The notes below the pieces were generated by a model, which made no database searches, was not told the DNA's origin, and worked only from the letters and a program-made list of their open reading frames with translations. A stretch of 64,000 nt of DNA from Bizionia sp. M204 (lineage in GTDB: Bacteria; Bacteroidota; Bacteroidia; Flavobacteriales; Flavobacteriaceae): contig NZ_CP046242.1 in assembly GCF_023205095.1 (NCBI RefSeq), forward strand, positions 1,105,001 through 1,169,000, in the 5' to 3' direction. Each line of letters starts with the position of its first letter. The first letter of the stretch is position 1. Below, one piece after another: positions 43,836-52,630 of the stretch. Made by a program: the position numbers and the translations under genes.

Positions 43836-45140
43836 TTAAAATAATTCGGATAATGATTTGGTTAATGCTTTTCTACTATATTTTTGTAATCCAATTCCAT
43901 GCGCTTGTAAACTTCCTCTTTTAAACGAATCATAATGCAATTCTATTTGCATCTTTAAAGCGTTATAATCATCATATTTAAAATAGCTACCTGTATTCGT
44001 TTGTTTTAAAATAGATGCTACGTCTGATCCTGCAGGACCTATTGCAATTGTAGGTCTTTCGGAAACCATATATTCAAATAGTTTCCCAGGAATTATACAA
44101 CGTGTATCCGGCGAATCTATTTCAATTAACAACAATACTTGTGAGTTTTTTTGAAATCTAACTGCTTCTTCATGTGATACATAACCAACTTCATTTATAT
44201 AATGACTTAAGCCATGCGAATCTATAGATTGCAACACATCTTCACTCACAAAACCGACTAAATTCAATTTGAAGTCTGTTGCGAAATTTGGTTTTTCAGC
44301 AATCAAATCGCTTAAGGCCTGCCATAATATTTCCGGATTTCGTTTGGATAGTAAGGAACCAATATGCGCCAATGTAAATTGCGCATCCAATTCAGATTTG
44401 GCTACATGATTAACATCATAGCCATTTGTAATTACCGAAATTGGCTGGTTTGTTTTTTCTTCAAATTCTGCTTTGGTAACATAACTTGTTACTATTATGC
44501 GATTGGCAGTTCTTAAAACATCTTGCTCTAATTTCTTATGCTTGTTTTCAGCACCTTTAGTAAGCTTTAATTGTTTATGGTAGCCAATGGTTGTCCAAGG
44601 ATCTCGGAAGTCCGCTAGCCAAGTTAAGTGTAGTTTCCTTTTTAGTTCCAAACCAATTAAATGTAAACTATGTGGTGGACCTGTTGTTATAATGGTGTCT
44701 ATCCCTTCTGCTTTAATATAACTAGATAAATAGGCTACAGAAGGTTTCACCCAACGCTTCCGCGCATCTGGAATAAAGAAATTACCGCGAATAAAAAGTA
44801 AAGCTTGCTCTAAAGCTGTTTGTTTATCATCATTGGTAATAATGCCTTTGCTGATTGTTGTTGTTTTCTTTTTTGAAAACAAACCAGCTAATTTATAAGG
44901 TTCTGAAATAGGTTGTTTAATGATGGTTACCGAATCAGGAATTTCGGATAGTAAGCTATCATCAACAATGGGATAATTAGGATTTTCTGGAATATATACT
45001 ACAGGCTCTATATTAAAATCTGGTAAGTATTTTACAAATTTTAACCAACGCTGCACACCTGGACCTCCTGCTGGTGGCCAATAGTATGTAACGATAAGAA
45101 CCTTTTTGCGCACACTAGTCTGTTTTTCGTTTAAATCCAT
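43836..45140 (-). CDS. family 4 glycosyltransferase
   Basis: A 434-residue GT-B glycosyltransferase. The N-terminus KVLIVTYYWPPAGGPGVQRWLK and the C-terminal IPGKLFEYMVSERPTIAIGP (nucleotide-sugar binding) are typical of GT4. Start choice is uncertain: ATG 45140 (MDLNEK) is given; ATG 45152 overlaps the YfhO gene more deeply, and GTG 45113, one base after the YfhO stop, would give the shorter start seen in relatives. It transfers a sugar to a growing lipid-linked or surface glycan; donor and acceptor are unknown. Confidence 0.88.
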   Translation of the reverse strand: MDLNEKQTSVRKKVLIVTYYWPPAGGPGVQRWLKFVKYLPDFNIEPVVYIPENPNYPIVDDSLLSEIPDSVTIIKQPISEPYKLAGLFSKKKTTTISKGIITNDDKQTALEQALLFIRGNFFIPDARKRWVKPSVAYLSSYIKAEGIDTIITTGPPHSLHLIGLELKRKLHLTWLADFRDPWTTIGYHKQLKLTKGAENKHKKLEQDVLRTANRIIVTSYVTKAEFEEKTNQPISVITNGYDVNHVAKSELDAQFTLAHIGSLLSKRNPEILWQALSDLIAEKPNFATDFKLNLVGFVSEDVLQSIDSHGLSHYINEVGYVSHEEAVRFQKNSQVLLLIEIDSPDTRCIIPGKLFEYMVSERPTIAIGPAGSDVASILKQTNTGSYFKYDDYNALKMQIELHYDSFKRGSLQAHGIGLQKYSRKALTKSLSELF

Positions 45141-47526
45141 AAAACAAGCCACCTAAACATAATAATGCAAAAACAACAGAACTTGCTAAAGCAATAGTGC
45201 TACCTGTTTGTATTACTTCTGGTTCAAACTTAAATTCAATTGTATGTTTTCCGGCCGGAATATTCATGGCGCGTAGTACATAATTAACACGTGTATATGG
45301 CATTAATTCGCCATCTATATAGGCATTCCAACCATGATTATAATATATTTCAGAAAACACAGCAAAACCATCTACAGCGGATTCCGATTGGTATTTAATA
45401 TAGTTTGGTTTATATATTTCTACTTGGATCTTTGCCGATGAATCTATAGGAAATGTTTTGCTTTCTAATCCTTTCATCGAGGTAATTGCAATTTGCTTCG
45501 TATTTAAACTATCAAGCTTTAATATTTCAAAATTCGGATCATTAACCTGTTCTAAACTGCGAATAAACCAAGCGTTTCCATTGGCATCCGTATTTGTGTA
45601 TGGGAATATATTATCATCATCATCTTGCGCTATAATATACTTGGCATTTAGCATATTCAACACATTAATGTTGTTTTGCGAAATATGAAAATCATACAAC
45701 TCATTAAAACGCTTCAACTTTGCAGCGTGGTAGCCTGAAATTGAATTATGGAAATACGACGCTCTTGCGCCACCTGATGTTAAATCTAAAACTCTAAAAT
45801 GTTCAGGGTCTTTCAAAATCGCTAAATCCGCAGCATTAGCTTGATACGGCTTGTTTACTTGAACGGATGAAACAAAATTATCATTATTTACATAGCGTCT
45901 ATCTACTCCAACCAAATCGAAAACTATTAAACCTGCAAAAATGAATATGACTATTTTTTCAGATAGTTTCTCCTTAATAAACATAAAAATCGTTCCTGCT
46001 GAAAGTAGCACTAAAATTAAGGTTCGTAAGGTGTCTTGTGTAAAAAATGCTTTTCGGTCTTTTATAACAGCATCAATAAATTGAGGGCCATAATTCTGAC
46101 GGTACACCCCATCATTAGCACCAACAAAATTAAATAAAGACGATTTAAAGAGTAAAAATACCACAGCTAATCCCGCAGTAATCATAGCCGTATATTTTAA
46201 AGCATTTAGCTTTTCTTCTTGTTTTTCAAGTGGATTAAATAACCGTACCAACCCGAAAATAGCTAATATTGGAATACACAATTCTAAAATAACTTGAATA
46301 GAACTTACTGCTCTAAACTTATTATACATAGGTACAAAATCAATAAAGAAATCGGTTAAAAACCTGAGATTCTTCCCATAGGATAATAATAGTGATAATA
46401 CGGTTCCGCCAACTAACCACCATTTCAAGCGGCCTTTCACTAAAAACAAGGCCAGAACAAACAAAAATATAACCACTGCTCCAACATATGCTGGTGCTTC
46501 AACTATGGTTTGATCTCCCCAATATGTTGGCGTTTGTTTAACTTCTTGCATAGCCTGAAGTGGCGTGGCACCAAGAGTAAGGTAAAAATCATAAGTAGCG
46601 GAATCTTTCCCGACGTCTTCATAACTTCCACCACCTAAAAATCGAGGAATATATAAATTAAAAGTTTCTAAAAGTCCGTAGCTGTATTCTGTTATGTAAG
46701 CTTTATCTAAACCAGTTGTAACTTCTTTAGGCGAACCATCAGGATTAATGGTTAAATCACTTTGACTACGCGTACTTTCTGCCGCATATTCTTGGGTAGC
46801 AAGGATATTGGTAGCATTTAATCCAATAGCCAAAATCACAGCAGCTACCAAGATGCCCACAGATTTAAAATAATGAGGTAACATTTTTTTCTTATACGCA
46901 TCTACCAAATATGAAATACCAATTACCAGCACTAAAAACATCAAATAAAAGGTCATTTGAAAGTGATTGGCTACCAACTCTAAAGCCATAGCAACAGCAG
47001 TTAATAAAAACCCTGCAATGTATTGTTTCCGAAATGTGAGAATGATGCCGCTTAAAACTAAAGGCATGTAGGCAATAGCGTGTGCTTTACTATTATGGCC
47101 CACTCCTAATATGATAATTAAATAGGTAGAAAAACCAAAAGCCAAGGCACCTAAAGCCGCTAATTTGAAGTCGACCTTTAATGTCAATAACAATATGTAA
47201 AACCCTATAAAGTAGAGAAATAAGTAATCGGCTGGTCTGGGTAAAAAGCGTAAGGTTAAATCGAGCTGTTTAATGTAGTTATGAGGATATTTTGCACCTA
47301 ATTGATACGTTGGCATACCACCAAAAGCACTATTAGTCCAATATGTTTCGTCTCCAGTGTCTGCTTTAAAGTCCTTTTGCTGTTTGGACATACCAATATA
47401 CTGCTTTATATCGCTTTGGTAAATTTCTTTACCTTTTAAAACAGGACTAAAATAAGCTAATGAAATACAAATAAAGCCTACTAAAACAAGAATATGAGGC
47501 AGGCATTTTTTTATTGAAAATTGCAT
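45115..47526 (-). CDS. YfhO-family membrane glycosyltransferase-like protein
   Basis: An 803-residue polytopic protein with the YfhO pattern: a first helix followed by KEIYQSDIKQYIGMSKQQ, then SAFGGMPTYQL, about 12 membrane helices over residues 80-540, and a periplasmic C-terminal domain (about 560-775) ending in a last helix. YfhO is a GT-C type glycosyltransferase that in Firmicutes adds sugars to teichoic acids; here the acceptor is probably a surface glycan or lipid. It overlaps the GT4 gene by 26 bases and starts 29 bases after the DUF4834 gene. Confidence 0.88.
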   Translation of the reverse strand: MQFSIKKCLPHILVLVGFICISLAYFSPVLKGKEIYQSDIKQYIGMSKQQKDFKADTGDETYWTNSAFGGMPTYQLGAKYPHNYIKQLDLTLRFLPRPADYLFLYFIGFYILLLTLKVDFKLAALGALAFGFSTYLIIILGVGHNSKAHAIAYMPLVLSGIILTFRKQYIAGFLLTAVAMALELVANHFQMTFYLMFLVLVIGISYLVDAYKKKMLPHYFKSVGILVAAVILAIGLNATNILATQEYAAESTRSQSDLTINPDGSPKEVTTGLDKAYITEYSYGLLETFNLYIPRFLGGGSYEDVGKDSATYDFYLTLGATPLQAMQEVKQTPTYWGDQTIVEAPAYVGAVVIFLFVLALFLVKGRLKWWLVGGTVLSLLLSYGKNLRFLTDFFIDFVPMYNKFRAVSSIQVILELCIPILAIFGLVRLFNPLEKQEEKLNALKYTAMITAGLAVVFLLFKSSLFNFVGANDGVYRQNYGPQFIDAVIKDRKAFFTQDTLRTLILVLLSAGTIFMFIKEKLSEKIVIFIFAGLIVFDLVGVDRRYVNNDNFVSSVQVNKPYQANAADLAILKDPEHFRVLDLTSGGARASYFHNSISGYHAAKLKRFNELYDFHISQNNINVLNMLNAKYIIAQDDDDNIFPYTNTDANGNAWFIRSLEQVNDPNFEILKLDSLNTKQIAITSMKGLESKTFPIDSSAKIQVEIYKPNYIKYQSESAVDGFAVFSEIYYNHGWNAYIDGELMPYTRVNYVLRAMNIPAGKHTIEFKFEPEVIQTGSTIALASSVVFALLCLGGLFYGFKRKTD

Positions 47527-47555
47527 GAAATTGGATTAATCAATGAAGGCGAAAA

Positions 47556-47831
47556 TTAATCAATTTCTTCGTAATCTACATATTCGCCAACGTTTTTATT
47601 TGAAGTATTTGATTGAGGAACTTTATCAATAACCGTTTCACCTTCCTTTTTAGTAGGTTCTTGCGGTTGTCTCTGATTAAATTGTTGTCCGAATTTTGCT
47701 TCCGCTTTTTTAGCTACATAGCGCATTAATGCAGGTGCAAACAAACGCGATAAAATTTTCATCCCGTACCAAACTAATAATATGATTAAAATTGTTTTAA
47801 TTAAGCCCATAAATGATGCGTGTTGAAGCAT
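47556..47831 (-). CDS. DUF4834 family membrane protein
   Basis: A 91-residue protein with one N-terminal hydrophobic segment (GLIKTILIILLVWYGMKIL), then the family's LFAPALMRYVAKKAEAKFG, a Q/P/K-rich linker and an acidic C-terminus (VGEYVDYEEID). The start at 47831 (MLQHASFMG) fits relatives; the next ATG (47810) is possible. It leads the polysaccharide operon and may be an adaptor; its function is unknown. A -7 box candidate is at 47847-47854. Confidence 0.82.
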   Translation of the reverse strand: MLQHASFMGLIKTILIILLVWYGMKILSRLFAPALMRYVAKKAEAKFGQQFNQRQPQEPTKKEGETVIDKVPQSNTSNKNVGEYVDYEEID

Positions 47832-47846
47832 ATCACTAAATTTTTA

Positions 47847-47854
47847 CAAAAATA
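47847..47854 (-). promoter_or_regulatory. -7 box candidate for the polysaccharide operon
   Basis: Minus strand TATTTTTG matches TAnnTTTG, 15 bases before the DUF4834 ATG. Confidence 0.3.
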
Positions 47855-47908
47855 CAATTCTTACTATTTAAATTACCTCTTAAATACTTAAAAAAAATAT
47901 AAAATATC

Positions 47909-47916
47909 TATATTTG
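47909..47916 (+). promoter_or_regulatory. -7 box candidate for the OM transporter-like gene
   Basis: TATATTTG matches TAnnTTTG, 17 bases before the ATG at 47934. Confidence 0.3.
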
Positions 47917-47933
47917 AAATCAAACAAAAACTT

Positions 47934-48923
47934 ATGAAATCAATTAAAGCCTATTTATTTCTACTTGTTTCGTTTACAACAGGTTATTCGTACGCGCAAT
48001 ATACCGAAGTTATAAATTCCAACAGACCTGGTGTTTCAAGAAGTGCATTTTCCGTAGGAACTAATGTGGTTCAGTTTGAAGTTGGCCCTTATATTTTAAA
48101 TGAAAACCACAACCTTTTAAACCGAGAAGACAAAAGCTTTGGTGCTGATTTTGCCGTTCGCTATGGCTTTTTATTCCCACAGTTAGAAGTTAATGTGGAA
48201 GGGACCTTTCAATCTACTAACAGAAGTTATTCAGGTATTGTTACTAACGACGAAACCTTTAGCAATTTTAAAACACTAACGGTTGGTGCTAAATATTTGG
48301 TATACGATCCATATAAAAATGCCGGTGAAGAGAAACCAAATTTAAGAAGTTGGAAGGCTAATAATAAATTCAAATGGAAGCAATTAATTCCAGCGGTTGC
48401 CGTTTATGCAGGTGCCAATTTTGATGCTAAAGACAATCCGTTTACTGCTGCAGGTGTAGAAGGCTTTAGTCCAAAAGTTATGGTGGGAACGCAAAACAAC
48501 TTTTCAAGCGGATGGGTATTTGTTACCAATTTTATTTTAGATAGAATAGGAACAGATCAGTCTGATTTCTCATTTATTTTAACCCTAACCAAATCTATAA
48601 CAGACCAATGGGTTCTATTTGGTGAAACGCAAGGAATAAGTAGTGATTTTTATGCAGATAATTTAATTCGTTTTGGTGGAGCTTATTTATGGAGTAAAAA
48701 TTTCCAACTTGATACCGCTTTAACTTTTAATACAAAAGACACGCCTACTGTATTTGGCGTTACTATTGGCGCATCCTACCGATTAGATTTTCATAAAGAC
48801 AAAGAAGGAAAAGACGGTACATCAGCCGATGAAGAGTTAGAGCGTCGAGAGAATAAAGCGCGAGGTAAAAATAAAAACAAACGCGAAAAAGAAGATACTG
48901 ATTTTGATGAAGGTTTAAATTAG
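47934..48923 (+). CDS. outer-membrane transporter-like protein (phenol MetA-pathway type)
   Basis: A 329-residue protein with a signal peptide (AYLFLLVSFTTGYSYAQ) and a barrel of the MetA-pathway-of-phenol-degradation group: NSNRPGVSRSAFSVGTNVVQFEVG at the start, then repeated strands ending GVTIGASYRLDFHKD. The C-terminal 35 residues are a highly charged tail (ELERRENKARGKNKNKREKE) unlike a barrel end, so the barrel probably stops near residue 290. Transported substance unknown. The next gene starts 14 bases later. Confidence 0.82.
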   Translation: MKSIKAYLFLLVSFTTGYSYAQYTEVINSNRPGVSRSAFSVGTNVVQFEVGPYILNENHNLLNREDKSFGADFAVRYGFLFPQLEVNVEGTFQSTNRSYSGIVTNDETFSNFKTLTVGAKYLVYDPYKNAGEEKPNLRSWKANNKFKWKQLIPAVAVYAGANFDAKDNPFTAAGVEGFSPKVMVGTQNNFSSGWVFVTNFILDRIGTDQSDFSFILTLTKSITDQWVLFGETQGISSDFYADNLIRFGGAYLWSKNFQLDTALTFNTKDTPTVFGVTIGASYRLDFHKDKEGKDGTSADEELERRENKARGKNKNKREKEDTDFDEGLN

Positions 48924-48937
48924 ATGCTGAAAGCCAT

Positions 48938-50056
48938 ATGATACAATTACACGAGGTAAAAAACAAAAAAGAGTTAAAACGTTTCGTAACATTTCCATTT
49001 TCATTATACAAAGATTCAAAATATTGGGTGCCTCCCATTATATCTGATGAAGTTGGTACATTAAGTGCCGATAAAAACCCAGCCTTTCTTCATGCAGATG
49101 CGCGCTTTTTTTTAGCTTATAAAAATAATGAAATTGTTGGTCGTATAGCCACTATTGTGAATTGGACAGAAGTCAACGAACAGAAAGTTAAAAAAATGCG
49201 TTTCGGTTGGTTTGATATTATTGATGATATTGAAGTATCCAAGGTCTTATTAGATAAAGTGGCCGAAATAGGCAAACAGCATAATCTTGATTATATGGAA
49301 GGACCTGTTGGTTTTTCTAATTTAGATAAAAATGGTGCCTTAACCGAAGGTTTTGATCATATTGGAACTATGGCAACTTGGTATAACCATCCCTATTATA
49401 TTGATCATTTTAATCAATTGGGTTTTGAAACGGAAAAAGAATACATAGAAAGTAAATTCGCTTTTAAAAATTTACCAATAGAACGTTTTGTTAGAGCAAA
49501 CGACATCATTTTAAAGCGTTTTAAATTAAAAGCTGGCAGTTACACGAAAACCAATGAAATAATACCACACCTAGATAGTATGTTTGATTTGTTTAATCAA
49601 TCCTATTCTAAACTATCATCATTTGTTCCAATTTCTAATCCACAGCGCGATTATTTTAAAAAGAAATTTATCAACTTTATCAATCCCGAATATATAAAAT
49701 TTGTATTTGATGAACATGATAAAATGGTAGCCTTCGCCATCGTTTTACCATCATTTTCGGAAGCTTTACAAGAAGCAAAAGGTAAATTATTTCCATTTGG
49801 ATTTTTGAAACTATTAAAAGCGAAAAAATCCAGTAAAACAGCTTTGTTCTATTTAATTGGAGTGGATGAGCAGTATCAAAATAAAGGTGTAACGGCTATT
49901 ATTTTTAATGAATTTCATAAATCGTTTACAAAATTTGGCGTTGAAACTTGTATCCGACTGCCGGAATTAGCGGATAATCATGCATCACATCAAATATGGA
50001 AAGATTTTGACACCAAGATTATTAAACGACGAAAGACTTTTAGGAAAGCATTATAA
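48938..50056 (+). CDS. GNAT-like N-acyltransferase protein
   Basis: A 372-residue cytosolic protein with a duplicated GNAT-like architecture. The N-terminal part has YWVPPIISDE, ARFFLAYKNNEIVGRIATIV and GWFDIIDD; the C-terminal part has KMVAFAIVLPSF and IGVDEQYQNKGVTAIIFNEFH, which resembles the acetyl-CoA-binding Q/RxxGxG/A motif. Relatives are usually described only as N-acetyltransferase-like; no substrate is known. A terminator follows directly. Confidence 0.8.
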   Translation: MIQLHEVKNKKELKRFVTFPFSLYKDSKYWVPPIISDEVGTLSADKNPAFLHADARFFLAYKNNEIVGRIATIVNWTEVNEQKVKKMRFGWFDIIDDIEVSKVLLDKVAEIGKQHNLDYMEGPVGFSNLDKNGALTEGFDHIGTMATWYNHPYYIDHFNQLGFETEKEYIESKFAFKNLPIERFVRANDIILKRFKLKAGSYTKTNEIIPHLDSMFDLFNQSYSKLSSFVPISNPQRDYFKKKFINFINPEYIKFVFDEHDKMVAFAIVLPSFSEALQEAKGKLFPFGFLKLLKAKKSSKTALFYLIGVDEQYQNKGVTAIIFNEFHKSFTKFGVETCIRLPELADNHASHQIWKDFDTKIIKRRKTFRKAL

Positions 50057-50091
50057 AAAAAGGCCGGTTTTAAATTAAAATCGGCCTTTTT
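50055..50091. terminator. bidirectional rho-independent terminator
   Basis: AAAAAAGGCCGGTTTTAA pairs with TTAAAATCGGCCTTTTT with one wobble pair, between the GNAT-like (+) and alpha-oxoamine synthase (-) genes. Confidence 0.85.
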
Positions 50092-50112
50092 GGTTATGTT
50101 ATATTTATTGAA

Positions 50113-51372
50113 TTACTTTTCCATAGCAGCAGTAACTGCAGCAGATAAACGCTTATAGGTTCCGTTTTCTAAACGGGTTCTTATCGCATCAAAAGCATCC
50201 AACGTAACTCTTACATCTTCCAACGTATGTGTTGCAGTTGGAATCATTCGTAGTAAAATTAATCCTTTAGGAATCACTGGATATACAACGATAGAACAGA
50301 AAATACCATAGTTTTCACGCAAGTCTTTTACTAATGCCATAGCTTCCGGAATACTTCCTTTTAGGTAAACTGGTGTTACACAACTTTGTGTTGTTCCAAT
50401 ATCAAAACCACGTTCTTTTAATCCAGATTGTAGCGCATCAACAATTTTCCAAAGATTTTGCTTTAATTCTGGCATGGTACGTAACATGTCCAAACGTTTT
50501 AAAGCACCAACCACTAATTGCATTTGCAATGATTTCGCAAACATTTGCGAACGTAAGTTGTATTTTAAGTAATCTATAATTTCTTTATCAGCCGCAATAA
50601 AAGCACCAGTACTTGCCATAGATTTTGCAAAGGTTGCAAAATAAACATCTATACCATCCTGAACGCCCTGCTCCTCACCTGCTCCAGCTCCAGTAGCACC
50701 AAGTGTACCGAATCCGTGTGCATCATCCACAAAGAATCTGAAATTATATTTTTTCTTTAATTCTACGATTTCCTTCAAACGACCTTGCTCACCACGCATA
50801 CCAAAAACACCTTCTGAAATCACTAAAATTCCACCGCCAGTTTGTTCTGCCATTTTAGTAGCACGCTCCAAGTTTTTCTCTAAACTTTCAACGTCATTGT
50901 GCTTGTATGTAAAACGTTTACCCATATGCAAGCGCACACCGTCAATAATACAGGCGTGAGCATCCACATCATAAACAATTATATCATCTTTAGATACCAA
51001 AGCATCAATAGTTGATACCATTCCTTGGTACCCAAAATTTAATAAGTAAGCCGCTTCTTTATCAACAAAAGCTGCTAATTCATTTTGTAGTGTTTCATGA
51101 AGTTCCGTGTGACCGGACATCATACGTGCACCCATTGGATATGCAGAACCATAAGCTGCACCAGCTTCAGCATCTACTTTACGAACTTCTGGGTGGTTAG
51201 CTAAACCTAAATAATCGTTTATACTCCATGTTACCACTTCTTTTCCTCGGAATTTCATACGATTAGAAATTTCACCTTCTAATTTTGGGAATACGAAATA
51301 ACCTTCGGCATGGGAAGCCCATTTTCCTAGAGGCCCTTTATCTCTGTATATTTTATCAAATAAATCTCTCAT
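50113..51372 (-). CDS. alpha-oxoamine synthase-family PLP enzyme (candidate cysteate acyltransferase)
   Basis: A 419-residue PLP-dependent enzyme of the alpha-oxoamine synthase family (serine palmitoyltransferase, KBL, BioF). The family marks are VDDAHGFGTLG (D217, H219) and the PLP lysine K250 in FATFAKSMAST. These enzymes join an amino acid to an acyl thioester with loss of CO2. In Flavobacterium and Chryseobacterium, a member that condenses cysteate with a fatty acyl group makes capnine, base of the sulfonolipids used in gliding. The neighbouring cysteine-synthase-like gene supports that, but KBL or serine palmitoyltransferase remain possible. Confidence 0.85.
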   Translation of the reverse strand: MRDLFDKIYRDKGPLGKWASHAEGYFVFPKLEGEISNRMKFRGKEVVTWSINDYLGLANHPEVRKVDAEAGAAYGSAYPMGARMMSGHTELHETLQNELAAFVDKEAAYLLNFGYQGMVSTIDALVSKDDIIVYDVDAHACIIDGVRLHMGKRFTYKHNDVESLEKNLERATKMAEQTGGGILVISEGVFGMRGEQGRLKEIVELKKKYNFRFFVDDAHGFGTLGATGAGAGEEQGVQDGIDVYFATFAKSMASTGAFIAADKEIIDYLKYNLRSQMFAKSLQMQLVVGALKRLDMLRTMPELKQNLWKIVDALQSGLKERGFDIGTTQSCVTPVYLKGSIPEAMALVKDLRENYGIFCSIVVYPVIPKGLILLRMIPTATHTLEDVRVTLDAFDAIRTRLENGTYKRLSAAVTAAMEK

Positions 51373-51398
51373 AAAGCTATTAATCTAGTTAGATGATG

Positions 51399-51406
51399 CA
51401 AAATTA
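51399..51406 (-). promoter_or_regulatory. -7 box candidate for the alpha-oxoamine synthase
   Basis: Minus strand TAATTTTG matches TAnnTTTG, 26 bases before the ATG at 51372. Confidence 0.35.
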
Positions 51407-51517
51407 GATATTTAAAATTTCACAACATAATAATTTTACGTTCTATTATTAACAACACATGATAGTTAACTAAAAATGTTTAGAGCTAACTATCATGTGT
51501 TATATATGCGGACATCC

Positions 51518-52555
51518 TTAAATAAATTCGATGCCTTCTTTATCTTTTACTTTGGCAGTATCTAAAAAGCCTTGTTCCTTCATCCATGTATCGCTATATA
51601 TTTTACTCATATAACGTGAACCGTGATCTGGAAAAACAACAACAATGACATCATTTTCACCAAATGTATTTTCTTCATTTAATTGTTTGATGGCTTGCAT
51701 AGCTGCGCCAGAAGTATACCCTACGAATAAACCTTCGGTTTTAGCAATTTCACGAGCTGTAAGTGCACTTTCTTCATCGGTTACTTTTACAAATTCATCA
51801 ATTACATCAAATTCAGTAGCTGTTGGAATTAAGTTTTTACCTAAACCTTCTATACGGTATGGATAGATTTCTTTCTCGTCAAATTCCCGTGTTTCATGAT
51901 ATTTCTTCAACACAGAACCATAGGCATCTACGCCTAAAATTTTAATATCCGGATTTTGTTCTTTTAAGTATTTAGCAATTCCAGAAATAGTTCCTCCGGT
52001 ACCACTACACGCCACTAAATGCGTGATTTTACCTTCGGTTTGACTCCAAATTTCTGGACCCGTAGAATGGTAATGGGCGTCTATATTTAATTCGTTAAAA
52101 TATTGGTTGATATAAATAGAACCTGCTGTTTCTTCATGTAAACGTTTGGCAACTTCGTAATAGGATCTCGGATCGTCTGCAGCTACATGTGCTGGACAAA
52201 CGTATACTTTGGCTCCCATGGTTTTTAGCATATCAATCTTATCTGGAGACGACTTTGAACTCACCGCCAAAATACATTTATATCCTTTTATGATACTCAC
52301 CATAGCTAAACTAAAACCAGTGTTTCCAGAGGTTGTTTCTATTATAGTGTCGCCAGGTTTTAAAATACCTTGCTTTTCAGCTTGTTCAATGATGTATAGT
52401 GCAATTCTATCTTTGGAAGAGTGTCCTGGATTAAAGGCTTCTACCTTTGCAAAATAGTTACCATTAAAAGGTGCTGTAATTGTATTCAATTTTATTAAAG
52501 GCGTGCTACCAATAAGATCTAACACGCTATTGTAAACTTGATTTTTGTGTCCCAT
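51518..52555 (-). CDS. PLP-dependent cysteine synthase-family enzyme (candidate cysteate synthase)
   Basis: A 345-residue fold-type II PLP enzyme. ATG 52555 ([20 protein letters not shown]) is chosen; the frame is open upstream to 52618 but that part overlaps a likely promoter. The PLP lysine is K48 in [11 protein letters not shown], where O-acetylserine sulfhydrylases have GGSVKDR, and TSGNTG (75-80) follows. The altered loop suggests a different nucleophile or substrate. Placed 145 bases upstream of the alpha-oxoamine synthase on the same strand, it could supply cysteate from phosphoserine or serine and sulfite. This role is inference; cysteine or cystathionine synthesis is the alternative. 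Confidence 0.85.
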   Translation of the reverse strand: MGHKNQVYNSVLDLIGSTPLIKLNTITAPFNGNYFAKVEAFNPGHSSKDRIALYIIEQAEKQGILKPGDTIIETTSGNTGFSLAMVSIIKGYKCILAVSSKSSPDKIDMLKTMGAKVYVCPAHVAADDPRSYYEVAKRLHEETAGSIYINQYFNELNIDAHYHSTGPEIWSQTEGKITHLVACSGTGGTISGIAKYLKEQNPDIKILGVDAYGSVLKKYHETREFDEKEIYPYRIEGLGKNLIPTATEFDVIDEFVKVTDEESALTAREIAKTEGLFVGYTSGAAMQAIKQLNEENTFGENDVIVVVFPDHGSRYMSKIYSDTWMKEQGFLDTAKVKDKEGIEFI

Positions 52556-52607
52556 ATTTGCTATTTGAGTAACTCCATTTTTTGGTAAAATGCAGCTTAA
52601 AACCTCG

Positions 52608-52615
52608 CAAAAATA
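52608..52615 (-). promoter_or_regulatory. -7 box candidate for the cysteine synthase-like gene
   Basis: Minus strand TATTTTTG matches TAnnTTTG, 52 bases before the ATG at 52555 and inside the open upstream extension of the frame. Confidence 0.35.
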
Positions 52616-52630
52616 CAACTTTTTTTTTAA

